Assembly: GCA_046703545.1 (NCBI GenBank)
Contig: JBJKSX010000013.1
Coordinates: 1-64,000 of the forward strand
From: JAJZOM01 sp046703545
Lineage (GTDB): Archaea; Thermoplasmatota; Thermoplasmata; Thermoplasmatales; Thermoplasmataceae
Direction of reading: 5' to 3'
Length of the DNA stretch: 64,000 nucleotides
Below, in pieces: positions 1 to 8,120 of the stretch (its first letter is position 1; each line of letters opens with the position of its first letter). The notes beneath the pieces are model-generated. The model was not told the DNA's origin, ran no database searches, and saw only the letters and a program-made list of their open reading frames with translations. A program made the position numbers and the translations under genes.

Positions 1-191
1 GTGCTGATCGATATGTTTGGGACGAAGGACAGGCCGAGGAAATAGGCAATAATAAGTGAAACAAGGATCAGGACAACTGATGTGAATGCCTTCTTTATTG
101 CAAGACCGAACATCAGACCGTCAACAAATATGAGCAACAGGGTGACTTCCGGAGCATAGGGCTGCAGGAAAGGTGGATATGTGACTACCAC
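1..191 (-). CDS. Membrane protein, N-terminal part only (cut by window edge)
   Basis: The window holds only the first 63 codons, read on the minus strand from a GTG at 191. The start is well supported by a GGAGGT ribosome binding site (198-203) six bases upstream. The visible peptide starts MVVTYPPFLQPYAPEVTLLL and has two hydrophobic stretches (about residues 15-32 and 36-55), so it is an integral membrane protein. I do not recognise the family. The gene continues beyond base 1. Confidence 0.6.
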   Translation of the reverse strand, partial: MVVTYPPFLQPYAPEVTLLLIFVDGLMFGLAIKKAFTSVVLILVSLIIAYFLGLSFVPNISIS

Positions 192-197
192 GATGCA

Positions 198-252
198 ACC
201 TCCGCTTCTGGTCCTAGCATAATATATGCCTATGTACAGGATGATTTAAATT
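198..252 (-). promoter_or_regulatory. Promoter and ribosome binding site of the edge membrane gene
   Basis: Read on the minus strand, an AT-rich TATA-like element (about 243-251) lies some 55 bases before the GTG at 191, with GGAGGT at 198-203. This implies a leader of about 30 bases that carries a Shine-Dalgarno site, unlike the leaderless genes elsewhere in the window. Confidence 0.45.
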
Positions 253-320
253 TTGTCAGACAAAATACGCCCTGATCAAATAAAAATGCCTGCCGCTTCA
301 CCCGGAATGGAGCCTCAGTT

Positions 321-1619
321 TTAACCCGTGGGACCCCTGCCCTTGAGATTGGTGTCACTTTCGGAATCCCTGAAAACCACTTCCCTCCTTGGGACTGCAA
401 TCTTTATGCCATTCTTGTCGAATTCTTTCTTCATTTCGTAAAGTGATTCCTTCTGCAGTGTCCAGTTGTTGCTCTGGTCCTTAGCCATGCCCAGGACCCT
501 CAATTGAACCCCATAATCAGTGAAGTCGATGACCTGCACTGATGGGTAACCCTCTGTTGGAACAAAAAACGGATGGCGGCCCACAACATCCTTCATTATC
601 TGCATGGCCTTGTCCATATCGCTTTCAAGGGTGATCTGGACATATATTATGGAAATGATGGACGTGTCAATGGCGGTGTAGTTCACGACATCTGTGCTCA
701 GGAATTTGGAGTTGGGAACCATGAGGCGCCTGTTGTCCCAGGTTCGAAGGATGGTGAACATCAACCTGATATCCTCAACATAACAGTACTCATTGCCATA
801 CGAGACTGCATCTCCGATCCTGAATGGCTGCGAGGTGGAAATGACTCCACCAGCGATGAGGTTGGAAAGGCTGGATTGCGCGGCCAGGCCGATAACAATT
901 GAGGTGAACCCGGCGGCAACAAACAGTGATGCTATTGCCCCTGATGCCCCGGGGAAACTGGAGAACCCGGTTGCACCAACTCCGATGAGAATGACCACCC
1001 CCACTATCACCCTCCTGGCAAAGGTGAGTGTTGTGTGCACCTGGGGCTGTTTTTTCTGGATCTTCTCCTGGTACCTCACAATCACCATATTGATTATGTA
1101 GGCCACAACATAGGTGACCACGACACCGGAAATGAATTCCACAAGTGGGATGCTGCCCGCTTCTATTGCCGCGTTTACGGGTGAAGTGAGTATGATGTAG
1201 AAGAGCAGCACCAGCCCCAGGGAATAAACGCCAAGGAGAAGGAAACTTCTTGAAACCTTCGTGCCCTTGAAATACCTCCTGAATAACAACAGGCTGATCT
1301 TTCTTGCCGCATTAACCGATGCAAGCAGCAGTATCAGTTCCACCAGGAGCCCAACCAGATTCCCTGCAAGATAGGGTGCAAAAATGTCTGGATTGTACTC
1401 AGTTGCGATGACGAACGCGTACCCTATTACTGCAACCGGGACCGGGCCTCGCATTATGGCCAGGACGACGCGTATGAGATCCTTGTGCCACTTCAACCTT
1501 CTGAGGAGGAATGAAACCACGGAATATGCAATGGCATACACAGCGATTGCTGCCAGCAGCGGGAATGTGAGATGCCAGAAATTGGTGGCCAGATATTGAG
1601 GGAACTGTGAAAGGCTCAA
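321..1619 (-). CDS. MscS-family mechanosensitive ion channel
   Basis: This is a 432-residue membrane channel expected to open under membrane tension and release solutes during osmotic downshock. The N-terminal half has about five or six membrane segments (roughly residues 14-215). The pore-lining MscS helix follows (about 225-270), rich in Gly and Ala, with the family-typical AAQSSLSNLIAGG. The soluble beta domain starts at FRIGDAV (about 275), and a C-terminal alpha/beta region ends the protein. It starts with TTG at 1619; the sequence GAGGAG lies six bases upstream and supports this start. It is followed by the partial membrane gene on the same strand and preceded by a K+ channel, so the neighbourhood has a membrane-ion theme. 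Family assignment is firm; gating behaviour is inferred. Confidence 0.88.
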   Translation of the reverse strand: MSLSQFPQYLATNFWHLTFPLLAAIAVYAIAYSVVSFLLRRLKWHKDLIRVVLAIMRGPVPVAVIGYAFVIATEYNPDIFAPYLAGNLVGLLVELILLLASVNAARKISLLLFRRYFKGTKVSRSFLLLGVYSLGLVLLFYIILTSPVNAAIEAGSIPLVEFISGVVVTYVVAYIINMVIVRYQEKIQKKQPQVHTTLTFARRVIVGVVILIGVGATGFSSFPGASGAIASLFVAAGFTSIVIGLAAQSSLSNLIAGGVISTSQPFRIGDAVSYGNEYCYVEDIRLMFTILRTWDNRRLMVPNSKFLSTDVVNYTAIDTSIISIIYVQITLESDMDKAMQIMKDVVGRHPFFVPTEGYPSVQVIDFTDYGVQLRVLGMAKDQSNNWTLQKESLYEMKKEFDKNGIKIAVPRREVVFRDSESDTNLKGRGPTG

Positions 1620-1728
1620 ATTACACTCCTCTTCGTTCGTTTCACGAAGCTTTCATTCCATCAAAGGCAGAATCGCATATAAATCATTTTTTCAGGCCAT
1701 AATCGTGTCTTCTTTCAGCCTGACTTTG

Positions 1729-2739
1729 TTATTTTCTCCTGAGCATTATGACATGATCATAATCGAGAATGTCATCAGGCCCGAGCTCTGGGACAATTTC
1801 CTTACCCTTCCTGAAACCCAGTATGTAGGTGTCCTGATCGGAGTATTTTTTGTAAGCTTCCTCGGCCCTTTCCCCCTTCAGCCCCTTGAGCTGGTGTTCC
1901 ACAACAATGTATGAGCCTGAATCAGAGATGAGGTCTTCCACCATGCTGGCCACGCCAGGAGAGAAAATGGCTTTTCCCATGACCTCGGTGGAGAACTTGC
2001 CCCTTATTATGGCCTGGTCTATGCCTGCAGCATGGGCATGATCCTCACTTTCTGGTTCTATGAGTTCAAGTATGACACGAATGTCAGGGTTCCTCCTCTT
2101 GGCGTTCATGCCCATTACGATTGACCTTGCATCTATGTCGAATGATTTCGCTGAATCCGCATAGGTGCCAGACAGCACAATAATGGTATCGCTCTTTTGG
2201 ATACCTCCCCTTTCCAGCACATCGCCGTCCAGGCAGCTGCCCCGAACGTACTGGAATTCAAGCCCTGACTCACTCACAGGATTCTCTGCTATAAGCACCA
2301 CGGGAAGACCTTCCCGGTTCATCTTTTTTATAAGTTCCTTTCCAGCTGAGTCATAATTACATACAACAACATGGTCCCTCATTCTAGCTCTTACACCTCC
2401 AAGCCTTTCAGCAAAATTAGAATTGACAATATTTGCGGAGACCGAAGCCAGCAGGTAACCCAGGCTTCCAATGCCCACAATCATTATGACCATGGCATTC
2501 AGTCTCCCCCAGAACCCCACAATCGTGGTATCACCATAGCCCACCGTGGTGAGAGTCTGCATGACCCACCACAGGCTCGTGAAAAGGGTATGTATCCCCG
2601 ATTGCGGAAGCGGGTTCTCAATATAGTATTCAGAGAAAGTCCCATAAACAAGGACAATCATTGCGCCTATGGTAGAACCAACAAGTCCCTTCTTCACAAC
2701 ACGAAAAAACTTCCTGAAGAATAGAAAAAATGGGTTCAT
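1729..2739 (-). CDS. Two-TM potassium channel with RCK (TrkA-N) domain
   Basis: This is a ligand-gated K+ channel of the MthK/Kch type. Counting from the ATG at 2739, a first membrane helix (about 18-35) is followed by a pore loop with the selectivity filter TVGYGD (65-70), a second helix (about 80-102), and a cytoplasmic RCK domain starting near RDHVVVCNYD (about 120). The glycine-rich Rossmann turn is weak (YDSAGKEL). A longer frame to 2862 exists, but it would run into the downstream end of the MFS gene. A TATA-like AAATAATTATT (2766-2776) sits about 30 bases before the 2739 ATG, so I place the start there, giving 336 residues. The likely role is K+ flux and membrane potential; acidophiles use an inside-positive potential to limit proton entry. 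Confidence 0.87.
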   Translation of the reverse strand: MNPFFLFFRKFFRVVKKGLVGSTIGAMIVLVYGTFSEYYIENPLPQSGIHTLFTSLWWVMQTLTTVGYGDTTIVGFWGRLNAMVIMIVGIGSLGYLLASVSANIVNSNFAERLGGVRARMRDHVVVCNYDSAGKELIKKMNREGLPVVLIAENPVSESGLEFQYVRGSCLDGDVLERGGIQKSDTIIVLSGTYADSAKSFDIDARSIVMGMNAKRRNPDIRVILELIEPESEDHAHAAGIDQAIIRGKFSTEVMGKAIFSPGVASMVEDLISDSGSYIVVEHQLKGLKGERAEEAYKKYSDQDTYILGFRKGKEIVPELGPDDILDYDHVIMLRRK

Positions 2740-2765
2740 CCGCGTTCGTAATGATTTGTGTGAAC

Positions 2766-2776
2766 AAATAATTATT
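2766..2776 (-). promoter_or_regulatory. TATA-like element of the K+ channel gene
   Basis: The AT-rich element is centred about 32 bases before the ATG at 2739 on the minus strand. It supports the shorter start and a leaderless or near-leaderless message. Confidence 0.4.
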
Positions 2777-2827
2777 GATTGCGGCTCTAAATTGGAAACT
2801 GCAAAATAAATAAAGAGTGTTTGCGGC

Positions 2828-4021
2828 CTATGCCGGGGCCGCAGTTGACACTTCCTTGGCATCCTCCAGATTTCTGACTTTCAGGAAGAATGACAGGCCG
2901 AAACCCACAGCAACCATTGCTGAGACAACGATCACCCCTGGAAGTGCATTGCTCTCCACGAAGCCTCCAAGAAAAACAGGGACAAATGCCACTCCAAGAT
3001 TGGTTGCCACACTGAACATGGAAGTGGAAAGGCCAGCCTGGGCCGGATCTTTCACGTACCTGGTCGTGGATGTCATGGCCATTGACCAGAACGCATTGCC
3101 GAAGAATCCAAACAGGAAATAGGAAAGCATAAGGATCGTGGAGGCCGTTGTGTAAGCCAGGTAGTATGCAAGAAGCGCAATGGAAACAAGTGAGACAAGG
3201 GATGTGAGAACCATTCCAGCCCTTACCTTGCCAATTGCCTCAAACAGGGGCGGCAGGATAATTGCACCCAGGGCTGAGCCCAGAAAAGCCAAGCCTGAGA
3301 GGGCGCCGGCGAGTGCTTCAGGGTTGGAGAGTTTGTTGTTTCCAAGCATGGTTACAGCTATTGAGCCGAACATGACCGAGAGTGAGGAGATTGCAAGGCC
3401 GATGTACCAGTTCTTGAACATTCCAACTTTGAAAGATCCTTTCATTGACTTTCCTGCGTAGTCCCTGGGGTATGACCTCAGAACTACTGGAAGTGCCAGC
3501 AGCGGTACGATTGTAAGGGCAGCTTCAAGCAGGAATACGTTGTGCACACTGCCAAGGGCACTGAAAAGAGATGGAGTCAGGAATGAGCCCGCGGACATTC
3601 CCAGGAAGAGTATTCCAATGCTGACGCCCACTATGGTGTGGCTTCTCTTGGGGCTGATGGACTGAGCTATTGCACCGACCGGCCCAACTGCCAGGGGATA
3701 GGCAACCGCTGCAACCACCTGAGCAACAAGCAGAATTTCATAGGAGCCTGAAAAGGCCCTGAAAAACAGTCCGACCGTGGAGATCAAGGCAGCCAGCATC
3801 AGTGAGATGGAAACGGAATATCTTGAGGAAAGGTATCCGGAAAGCAGCGCGAAGGCCACCATGGTGTACCCATACAGTGAGATCAGCAGAACAATCGACG
3901 AGGGATCGCTTACGGAATATTGTGCCATCAGGTTCGGAACGAGGGGAGCTAGTGAAAACCACCCAAACCCGATTGTGAAATTAAGGATCCAGTAAGGTAT
4001 AAGCTTGGCAACACTATTCAT
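2828..4021 (-). CDS. MFS transporter
   Basis: A 397-residue protein with about 12 hydrophobic segments in a 6+6 arrangement and a short loop after helix 2 (SGYLSSRYSVSIS), typical of the major facilitator superfamily. The first helix contains Gly, Trp and Pro (FTIGFGWFSLAPLVPNL), as in the nitrate/nitrite and oxalate/formate-like branches, but the substrate cannot be read from sequence. The start at 4021 is supported by a TATA-like TTTATATC (4044-4051) 27 bases upstream. It is divergent from the nucleotidyltransferase at 4159. Its 3' end is 89 bases upstream of the K+ channel start. Confidence 0.85.
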   Translation of the reverse strand: MNSVAKLIPYWILNFTIGFGWFSLAPLVPNLMAQYSVSDPSSIVLLISLYGYTMVAFALLSGYLSSRYSVSISLMLAALISTVGLFFRAFSGSYEILLVAQVVAAVAYPLAVGPVGAIAQSISPKRSHTIVGVSIGILFLGMSAGSFLTPSLFSALGSVHNVFLLEAALTIVPLLALPVVLRSYPRDYAGKSMKGSFKVGMFKNWYIGLAISSLSVMFGSIAVTMLGNNKLSNPEALAGALSGLAFLGSALGAIILPPLFEAIGKVRAGMVLTSLVSLVSIALLAYYLAYTTASTILMLSYFLFGFFGNAFWSMAMTSTTRYVKDPAQAGLSTSMFSVATNLGVAFVPVFLGGFVESNALPGVIVVSAMVAVGFGLSFFLKVRNLEDAKEVSTAAPA

Positions 4022-4043
4022 TTACGCTGTAAAGGATACTGCT

Positions 4044-4051
4044 GATATAAA
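4044..4051 (-). promoter_or_regulatory. TATA-like element of the MFS gene at 2828-4021
   Basis: On the minus strand it reads TTTATATC, centred 27 bases before the start codon at 4021. This is the spacing expected of a leaderless archaeal promoter. Confidence 0.5.
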
Positions 4052-4126
4052 TTTATCCCAATATTATTGGCATTAATGTAATATATCTACCAATAGACAT
4101 ATTGATATCCTCGTCCCGCCAAAAGA

Positions 4127-4137
4127 AATATTAATGA
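4127..4137 (+). promoter_or_regulatory. TATA-like element of the nucleotidyltransferase gene
   Basis: AAATATTAATG is centred about 28 bases before the ATG at 4159. Together with the element at 4044-4051 it makes the 137-base gap a divergent promoter region. Confidence 0.45.
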
Positions 4138-4158
4138 GATTCTATCCTATCTTTTCCT

Positions 4159-5250
4159 ATGTCACTAAAGGCAGTAGTCATGGCGGGAGGCAAGGGGACC
4201 CGCCTGAGGCCCATAACATATTCAATTCCAAAACCGCTTGTCCCGATTGCGGGCAAGCCCTGCATTGGTTATGTGCTTGATTCATACAATGAGGCTGGCA
4301 TCAAGGATGCCATCATAACGGCAGGCTACAAGTTTGAGGCCCTGATCAACGGTGTCATCAAATTCAAGAACAAGGACCAGAACATACTGTTCTCGGTTGA
4401 GAGGGAGCCTGTTGGCACAGCAGGAAGCATAAAGATGGTGTCAAAATTCATAGACGACACCTTCATTGTTGGGAGTGGAGACACCCTCATAGACTTCAAC
4501 ATCGGGAAGCTCCTTGATTTCCACAGGAAGAACAAGGCCAAGATCACCATTGCTCTCACCACCGTTGAGGACCCATCACAGCTCGGCATAGTTGAGCTCA
4601 AGGACAACCTGATCACGAGATTCCTGGAAAAGCCAAAACCCGAACAGACATTTTCAAATCTTGTCAACGCCGGATTGTATGTTCTTGAGCCGGAGATCCT
4701 TGATTACGTCCCCGAAGGTGAACCGTATGATTTTGCAAAGCAGCTTTTTCCCAAGCTCATTGAGAATGGAATCAAGATTCACGGATACATCGGCGAAGGC
4801 ACCTGGCTGGATACGGGACGCCCCAACGACATGATCAGGGACAATCAGCTGATGACCGAAAAGTACGGATACAATTACGCTGAAAACACAGTGTCGGGAA
4901 AACTCATAATCAACTCATCCCTGAGGCATTTTGAAGGCACAACACTGAAAGGGCCCTCCTACATCGGCGAGAAGGTTTCATCGTCCAGCGGGACTTCCAT
5001 TGAGGCATCGGCAATCTATAATTGCGTCCAGATCGGAAAGAATGTCACCATAAAGGACTCCATATTGATGGATGGGGTTAAGGTCCTTGATGGCACCAAT
5101 ATAGAAAAGTCCGTCATCATGGGGGGCACTGTGATTGGTGAAAAGTGTGAAATTCACGAGAGCGTGCTTGCACCCCGGCTGAACCTTCAGAGCAATTCAA
5201 GAGTGTACAACGTCTCCCTTTCATCCGAAGCAACAGACGAAGATAATTAA
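4159..5250 (+). CDS. Sugar-1-phosphate nucleotidyltransferase with left-handed beta-helix tail
   Basis: The enzyme couples a sugar 1-phosphate to an NTP to make NDP-sugar for glycan or glycolipid synthesis. The N-terminal domain (about 1-230) opens with the signature GGKGTRLRPITYSIPKP and has further family motifs: GTAGSI, GSGDTLIDFN (the DTLID acid pair) and EKPKP. Residues about 245-355 form hexapeptide-like repeats (YIGEKVSS, NVTIKDSI, GTVIGEKCEI) that build a left-handed beta-helix, as in GlmU-like and archaeal bifunctional enzymes. The nucleotide (dTTP, UTP or GTP) and the sugar cannot be fixed from sequence. The gene stands alone and converges on the coiled-coil gene 12 bases downstream. 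The many N-glycosylation sequons on surface proteins in this window give it an obvious customer. Confidence 0.88.
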   Translation: MSLKAVVMAGGKGTRLRPITYSIPKPLVPIAGKPCIGYVLDSYNEAGIKDAIITAGYKFEALINGVIKFKNKDQNILFSVEREPVGTAGSIKMVSKFIDDTFIVGSGDTLIDFNIGKLLDFHRKNKAKITIALTTVEDPSQLGIVELKDNLITRFLEKPKPEQTFSNLVNAGLYVLEPEILDYVPEGEPYDFAKQLFPKLIENGIKIHGYIGEGTWLDTGRPNDMIRDNQLMTEKYGYNYAENTVSGKLIINSSLRHFEGTTLKGPSYIGEKVSSSSGTSIEASAIYNCVQIGKNVTIKDSILMDGVKVLDGTNIEKSVIMGGTVIGEKCEIHESVLAPRLNLQSNSRVYNVSLSSEATDEDN

Positions 5251-5262
5251 AAAAAATTTGGT

Positions 5263-6150
5263 TTAAAGGAAGCCAGCTTTCTGAAGAATCAGAAGGTCTT
5301 CAGTTGTAAGCTGCTCTCCATTCTTGAATTTGTCAAAGAGTGTGGTTGCCTTCTTCTGCAAATCGACTTCCTTCTCTTTCTTCTTTGAGGCCTTGGCTTT
5401 TGTCCTGAGGCTTGATATTACTTTTTCAAGGTCCCTCAGTTCAGTTTTTGCCTGAATGAATGCCTCATGTTCCTTGGTTGATTCCTGGCTGAATTTTACA
5501 AACTGCTCGTGGAATTCATCTGCGTTTTTCCTGGTCTCATCAAGTTCCTGCAGCCTCTTGTTGATGTCCTCGCTTATTGCGGTTATCTTCTTGGATATCT
5601 CGTCGATATCCTTCTTGAGCGATTCACCGCTCTTTCTCTCGCTGTTGATCTTCTGGCTGAGATCCCTGATTGAATCGTTGCTCTGGAGTTCCTGCTCCCT
5701 GACAACCTTGATCTGCCTGATTTCATTGCTGAGCTTCCTGATCTCGGTGACTACCTTCGCCTCTTCCTTCTTGTCAAGGGCAGTTGTCTGCTGCCTTGTT
5801 TCCAGTCTCTGAAGCTCCTTTTCCTTGCCCCTCAGGCTTCTCCGGTCCACTCCCTCGACGCTTGTCTCCTCGCGTACCTTTCTGTACTGTTTCCTGAGCT
5901 CAGAGAGTTCCTTGTAATGCTCTTCCTTCTCTGCGCGAAGTTTCTGAACATTCTCTATAAGTTCATTCTTCTCAGCAATTCGTCCCTTGACTTCCTCACG
6001 CATTTCCCTAACTTTATTGTTAAGTATATCCCGTTCTTCAGCAAACTTGTGGCTCTCCGCCGCAGCATCATCTCTCTTCTTGATGTGCTCTTCAACTATC
6101 TTCCTGATGAACTCACGTTTCGTCTCAAAGTCTTCTAAAAGTTCGCTCAT
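5263..6150 (-). CDS. Archaeal coiled-coil protein (COG1340-like)
   Basis: About 295 residues, almost entirely charged heptad-like sequence rich in Glu, Lys, Arg and Gln from residue 10 to 270, ending in a short non-coiled tail (TTEDLLILQKAGFL). This fits the conserved archaeal coiled-coil family COG1340, whose function is unknown to me. No membrane segment or nucleotide-binding motif is present. I chose the ATG at 6150; a GTG two codons upstream (6156) is an alternative. A TATA-like run (6187-6200) lies about 40 bases upstream. A structural or scaffold role is only an inference from shape. Confidence 0.75.
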   Translation of the reverse strand: MSELLEDFETKREFIRKIVEEHIKKRDDAAAESHKFAEERDILNNKVREMREEVKGRIAEKNELIENVQKLRAEKEEHYKELSELRKQYRKVREETSVEGVDRRSLRGKEKELQRLETRQQTTALDKKEEAKVVTEIRKLSNEIRQIKVVREQELQSNDSIRDLSQKINSERKSGESLKKDIDEISKKITAISEDINKRLQELDETRKNADEFHEQFVKFSQESTKEHEAFIQAKTELRDLEKVISSLRTKAKASKKKEKEVDLQKKATTLFDKFKNGEQLTTEDLLILQKAGFL

Positions 6151-6156
6151 ACCCAC

Positions 6157-6458
6157 AACTCACGCAAAAGCTCTTTCAGGATTCCCGAATTAAATAAATA
6201 CCTTTCGTACCGTGTTTCGTTGTGTAGCGGCTGAAATTCGTTCTTTTGGAAATGTGCAGGACTCCATCAGAGGGCAGATTTCCGCACCAATCCTGAACCT
6301 CAAGCCAAAATGAAGTTGCCAGGGAATGCCTGTGATGGCCAAAAATGAATTTGGGATGACCCTGGCAGGGTTCTAAAGCGCATGGCGTACCAAATTGCCC
6401 CAACACCAAAAGTTTTAATCTGCAAGCAATTGTGAATGATCACCGAGGTACCATGCAT
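6157..6458. other. Intergenic region between divergent genes
   Basis: These 302 bases separate the coiled-coil gene (minus) from the CobD-like gene (plus). I see a TATA-like element for each side: 6187-6200 on the minus strand and AGTTTTAATC (6411-6420) on the plus strand. A minus-strand open frame covers most of it but has no recognisable domain or codon character. No tRNA or clear stem-loop was found. Confidence 0.5.
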
Positions 6459-7415
6459 ATGTCACCATTTGATCTGGAAGTCTCACTTGTCATTCTCATT
6501 GGGGCCATAGTGATTGATTTCATTTTTGGCGAGCCAAGGAAGTACGTGCACCCTTCCACGGTACTGAGGAAATTCAGCCAGGTGGTGGACCCATATTTCC
6601 GCACCATCAAGGAAAAGCAGGCCGGCGGATTCATTTTCGCTATTTCAATAACGGCGATCTTCGCTGTTGTGGTATACCTGGTCCTTTATTTCAGTGCCCC
6701 GTACATCTTCATTTACGTGATCATAGCAATTGTCCTGCTGAAGGGAACATTTTCTCTCACCGGAATAGGGCAGGATATAAGGCCGGTGATAACAGCCCTT
6801 GAGGAGGGAAGGGAAGATGAAGCCAGGACATACGCATCCAGGATAATCAAGAGGGACACTTCCAACCTTGACAGTTCTGGGATATCATCTGCTGTCATAG
6901 AGGCCCTTTCTGTTTGTCTCCTCAATGATGTTTTTGCGCCGCTTTTCTACTTTTCATTCTTTGGAATAGTGGGGGCACTCGTGTCGAGGGTCATAAATGT
7001 GATTGACACCCTTGTTGGCCAGAGGAACAGGAAGAACATAGATTTTGGAAAATGGCCAGCGATCCTGCACACCATTCTGAACTACATCCCTGCAAAACTC
7101 ATGGCCCTGTTCATAATGATGGGCACGGAATTTCTGAACTACAGGGTGAACAGCATATCATTCATTGCAGCCAGGACCGCTGCAGACAGCACCAACAACG
7201 GATGGGCAATGGGGGCAATGGCATCCTCACTGAACCTGAGGCTTGAAAAGCCGGGTTACTACATACTGAATGACAACGGATTTGAGCCCTCGGTTGGGGA
7301 CATCAAGAGAGCCCTGAGAACTTATTACATATCCTTCTACGTTTTCCTGATAATATTCATACTGCCGGTGATGCTGCTCGTGTACTTCCTTCCCATTATG
7401 GGAATCAGGCTCTAG
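6459..7415 (+). CDS. cbiB: CobD/CbiB-like adenosylcobinamide-phosphate synthase
   Basis: This membrane enzyme of B12 synthesis joins adenosylcobyric acid to aminopropanol (or its phosphate). The family opening is clear: a hydrophobic helix, then DFIFGEPRKYVHP (the D..fG.P...HP signature). Later come the conserved ARTAADSTNNGWAMGAMA (compare the SxNxG-type motif) and a C-terminal membrane segment. There are about five hydrophobic stretches. A GTG at 6432 extends the frame, but GAGGT (6445-6449) is nine bases from the ATG at 6459, which I prefer; the ATG at 6453 is also possible. No other cobalamin gene is in the window, so the pathway is either elsewhere or limited to salvage. It overlaps the convergent pyrF gene by 11 bases. 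Confidence 0.8.
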   Translation: MSPFDLEVSLVILIGAIVIDFIFGEPRKYVHPSTVLRKFSQVVDPYFRTIKEKQAGGFIFAISITAIFAVVVYLVLYFSAPYIFIYVIIAIVLLKGTFSLTGIGQDIRPVITALEEGREDEARTYASRIIKRDTSNLDSSGISSAVIEALSVCLLNDVFAPLFYFSFFGIVGALVSRVINVIDTLVGQRNRKNIDFGKWPAILHTILNYIPAKLMALFIMMGTEFLNYRVNSISFIAARTAADSTNNGWAMGAMASSLNLRLEKPGYYILNDNGFEPSVGDIKRALRTYYISFYVFLIIFILPVMLLVYFLPIMGIRL

Positions 7416-8040
7416 AGATTTCCTGATTGAATCTTCTCACTGCAGAGACTGGATCTTCAGAGTCGTATATTGCCCGGCCCACGATGACCAGGTCCGCGCC
7501 GTGCCTTACAGCTTCCGCTGCAGAGCCTCCCTGTGCACCCACCCCAGGAGTCATTATCTTCATTTCTCCCGCTTTCTCCCTTATTCTTGAGAGCATTGAA
7601 TAATCATTCCCTGGGGCTATGAGGCCGTAGACTCCAGCCTCCCTTGACATATGTAGCAACTTCTCCATGTTTGGGTATATGAATTCAGAAGCCCCGGGAT
7701 GGCTCATGGAGACCACGGAGAAGACCTTGAGTTCATCCGAAACATTTGTGACTGCCCTGAGGGAGTCGCTTCCAGTTATGGAGTGGCTTATGATTCCCCA
7801 CGCGCCCATCTCTGCTGCCTTTTGGGCTATGAGTTTGTTTGTGTAGGGAATGTCAGCAATCTTGTAATCACAGATTACCCTGGAAAACTCCGACAGGTCG
7901 GTGATTATTGAGGCACCCTTCACCATGGTGATTGGCCAGTTTATCTTTATTGCAAAGAGCTCTTTTCCAACTTTCCCTGCGAGATCAAGTGCAAAATCGG
8001 TGTCAAAAAAATCCATTGCCAGGACGAGTTTAGAATCCAT
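7405..8040 (-). CDS. pyrF: Orotidine 5'-phosphate decarboxylase
   Basis: This enzyme makes UMP from OMP, the last step of de novo pyrimidine synthesis. The 211 residues form a TIM barrel. The catalytic DYKIADIP (58-65) matches the DxKxxDIP signature, with the upstream KINWP strand and the C-terminal phosphate-binding TPGVGAQGG and DLVIVGRAI motifs. Length is typical for archaeal PyrF. The start at 8040 gives the family N-terminus (KLVLAMDF). PyrE (10935) and PyrG (52010) are also in the window but not in one operon, so pyrimidine genes are dispersed here. Confidence 0.95.
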   Translation of the reverse strand: MDSKLVLAMDFFDTDFALDLAGKVGKELFAIKINWPITMVKGASIITDLSEFSRVICDYKIADIPYTNKLIAQKAAEMGAWGIISHSITGSDSLRAVTNVSDELKVFSVVSMSHPGASEFIYPNMEKLLHMSREAGVYGLIAPGNDYSMLSRIREKAGEMKIMTPGVGAQGGSAAEAVRHGADLVIVGRAIYDSEDPVSAVRRFNQEISRA

Positions 8041-8120
8041 TCATTCCCGGGAATACCCATTGGGATGATTCAAATAAAACTTTGCAGTATTAAAAAAATA
8101 GAGGTGTCCAGTTGAAAGAA

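Noticed and set aside
2739..2862. N-terminal extension of the K+ channel frame
   Set aside because: It would overlap the end of the MFS gene and would place the TATA-like element inside the coding region; the 2739 ATG fits the family better.
6176..6409. 77-codon minus-strand open frame in the intergenic region before the CobD-like gene
   Set aside because: No recognisable domain, and Cys/His/Trp content and codon use are unlike the genes here. It fills the divergent promoter gap.
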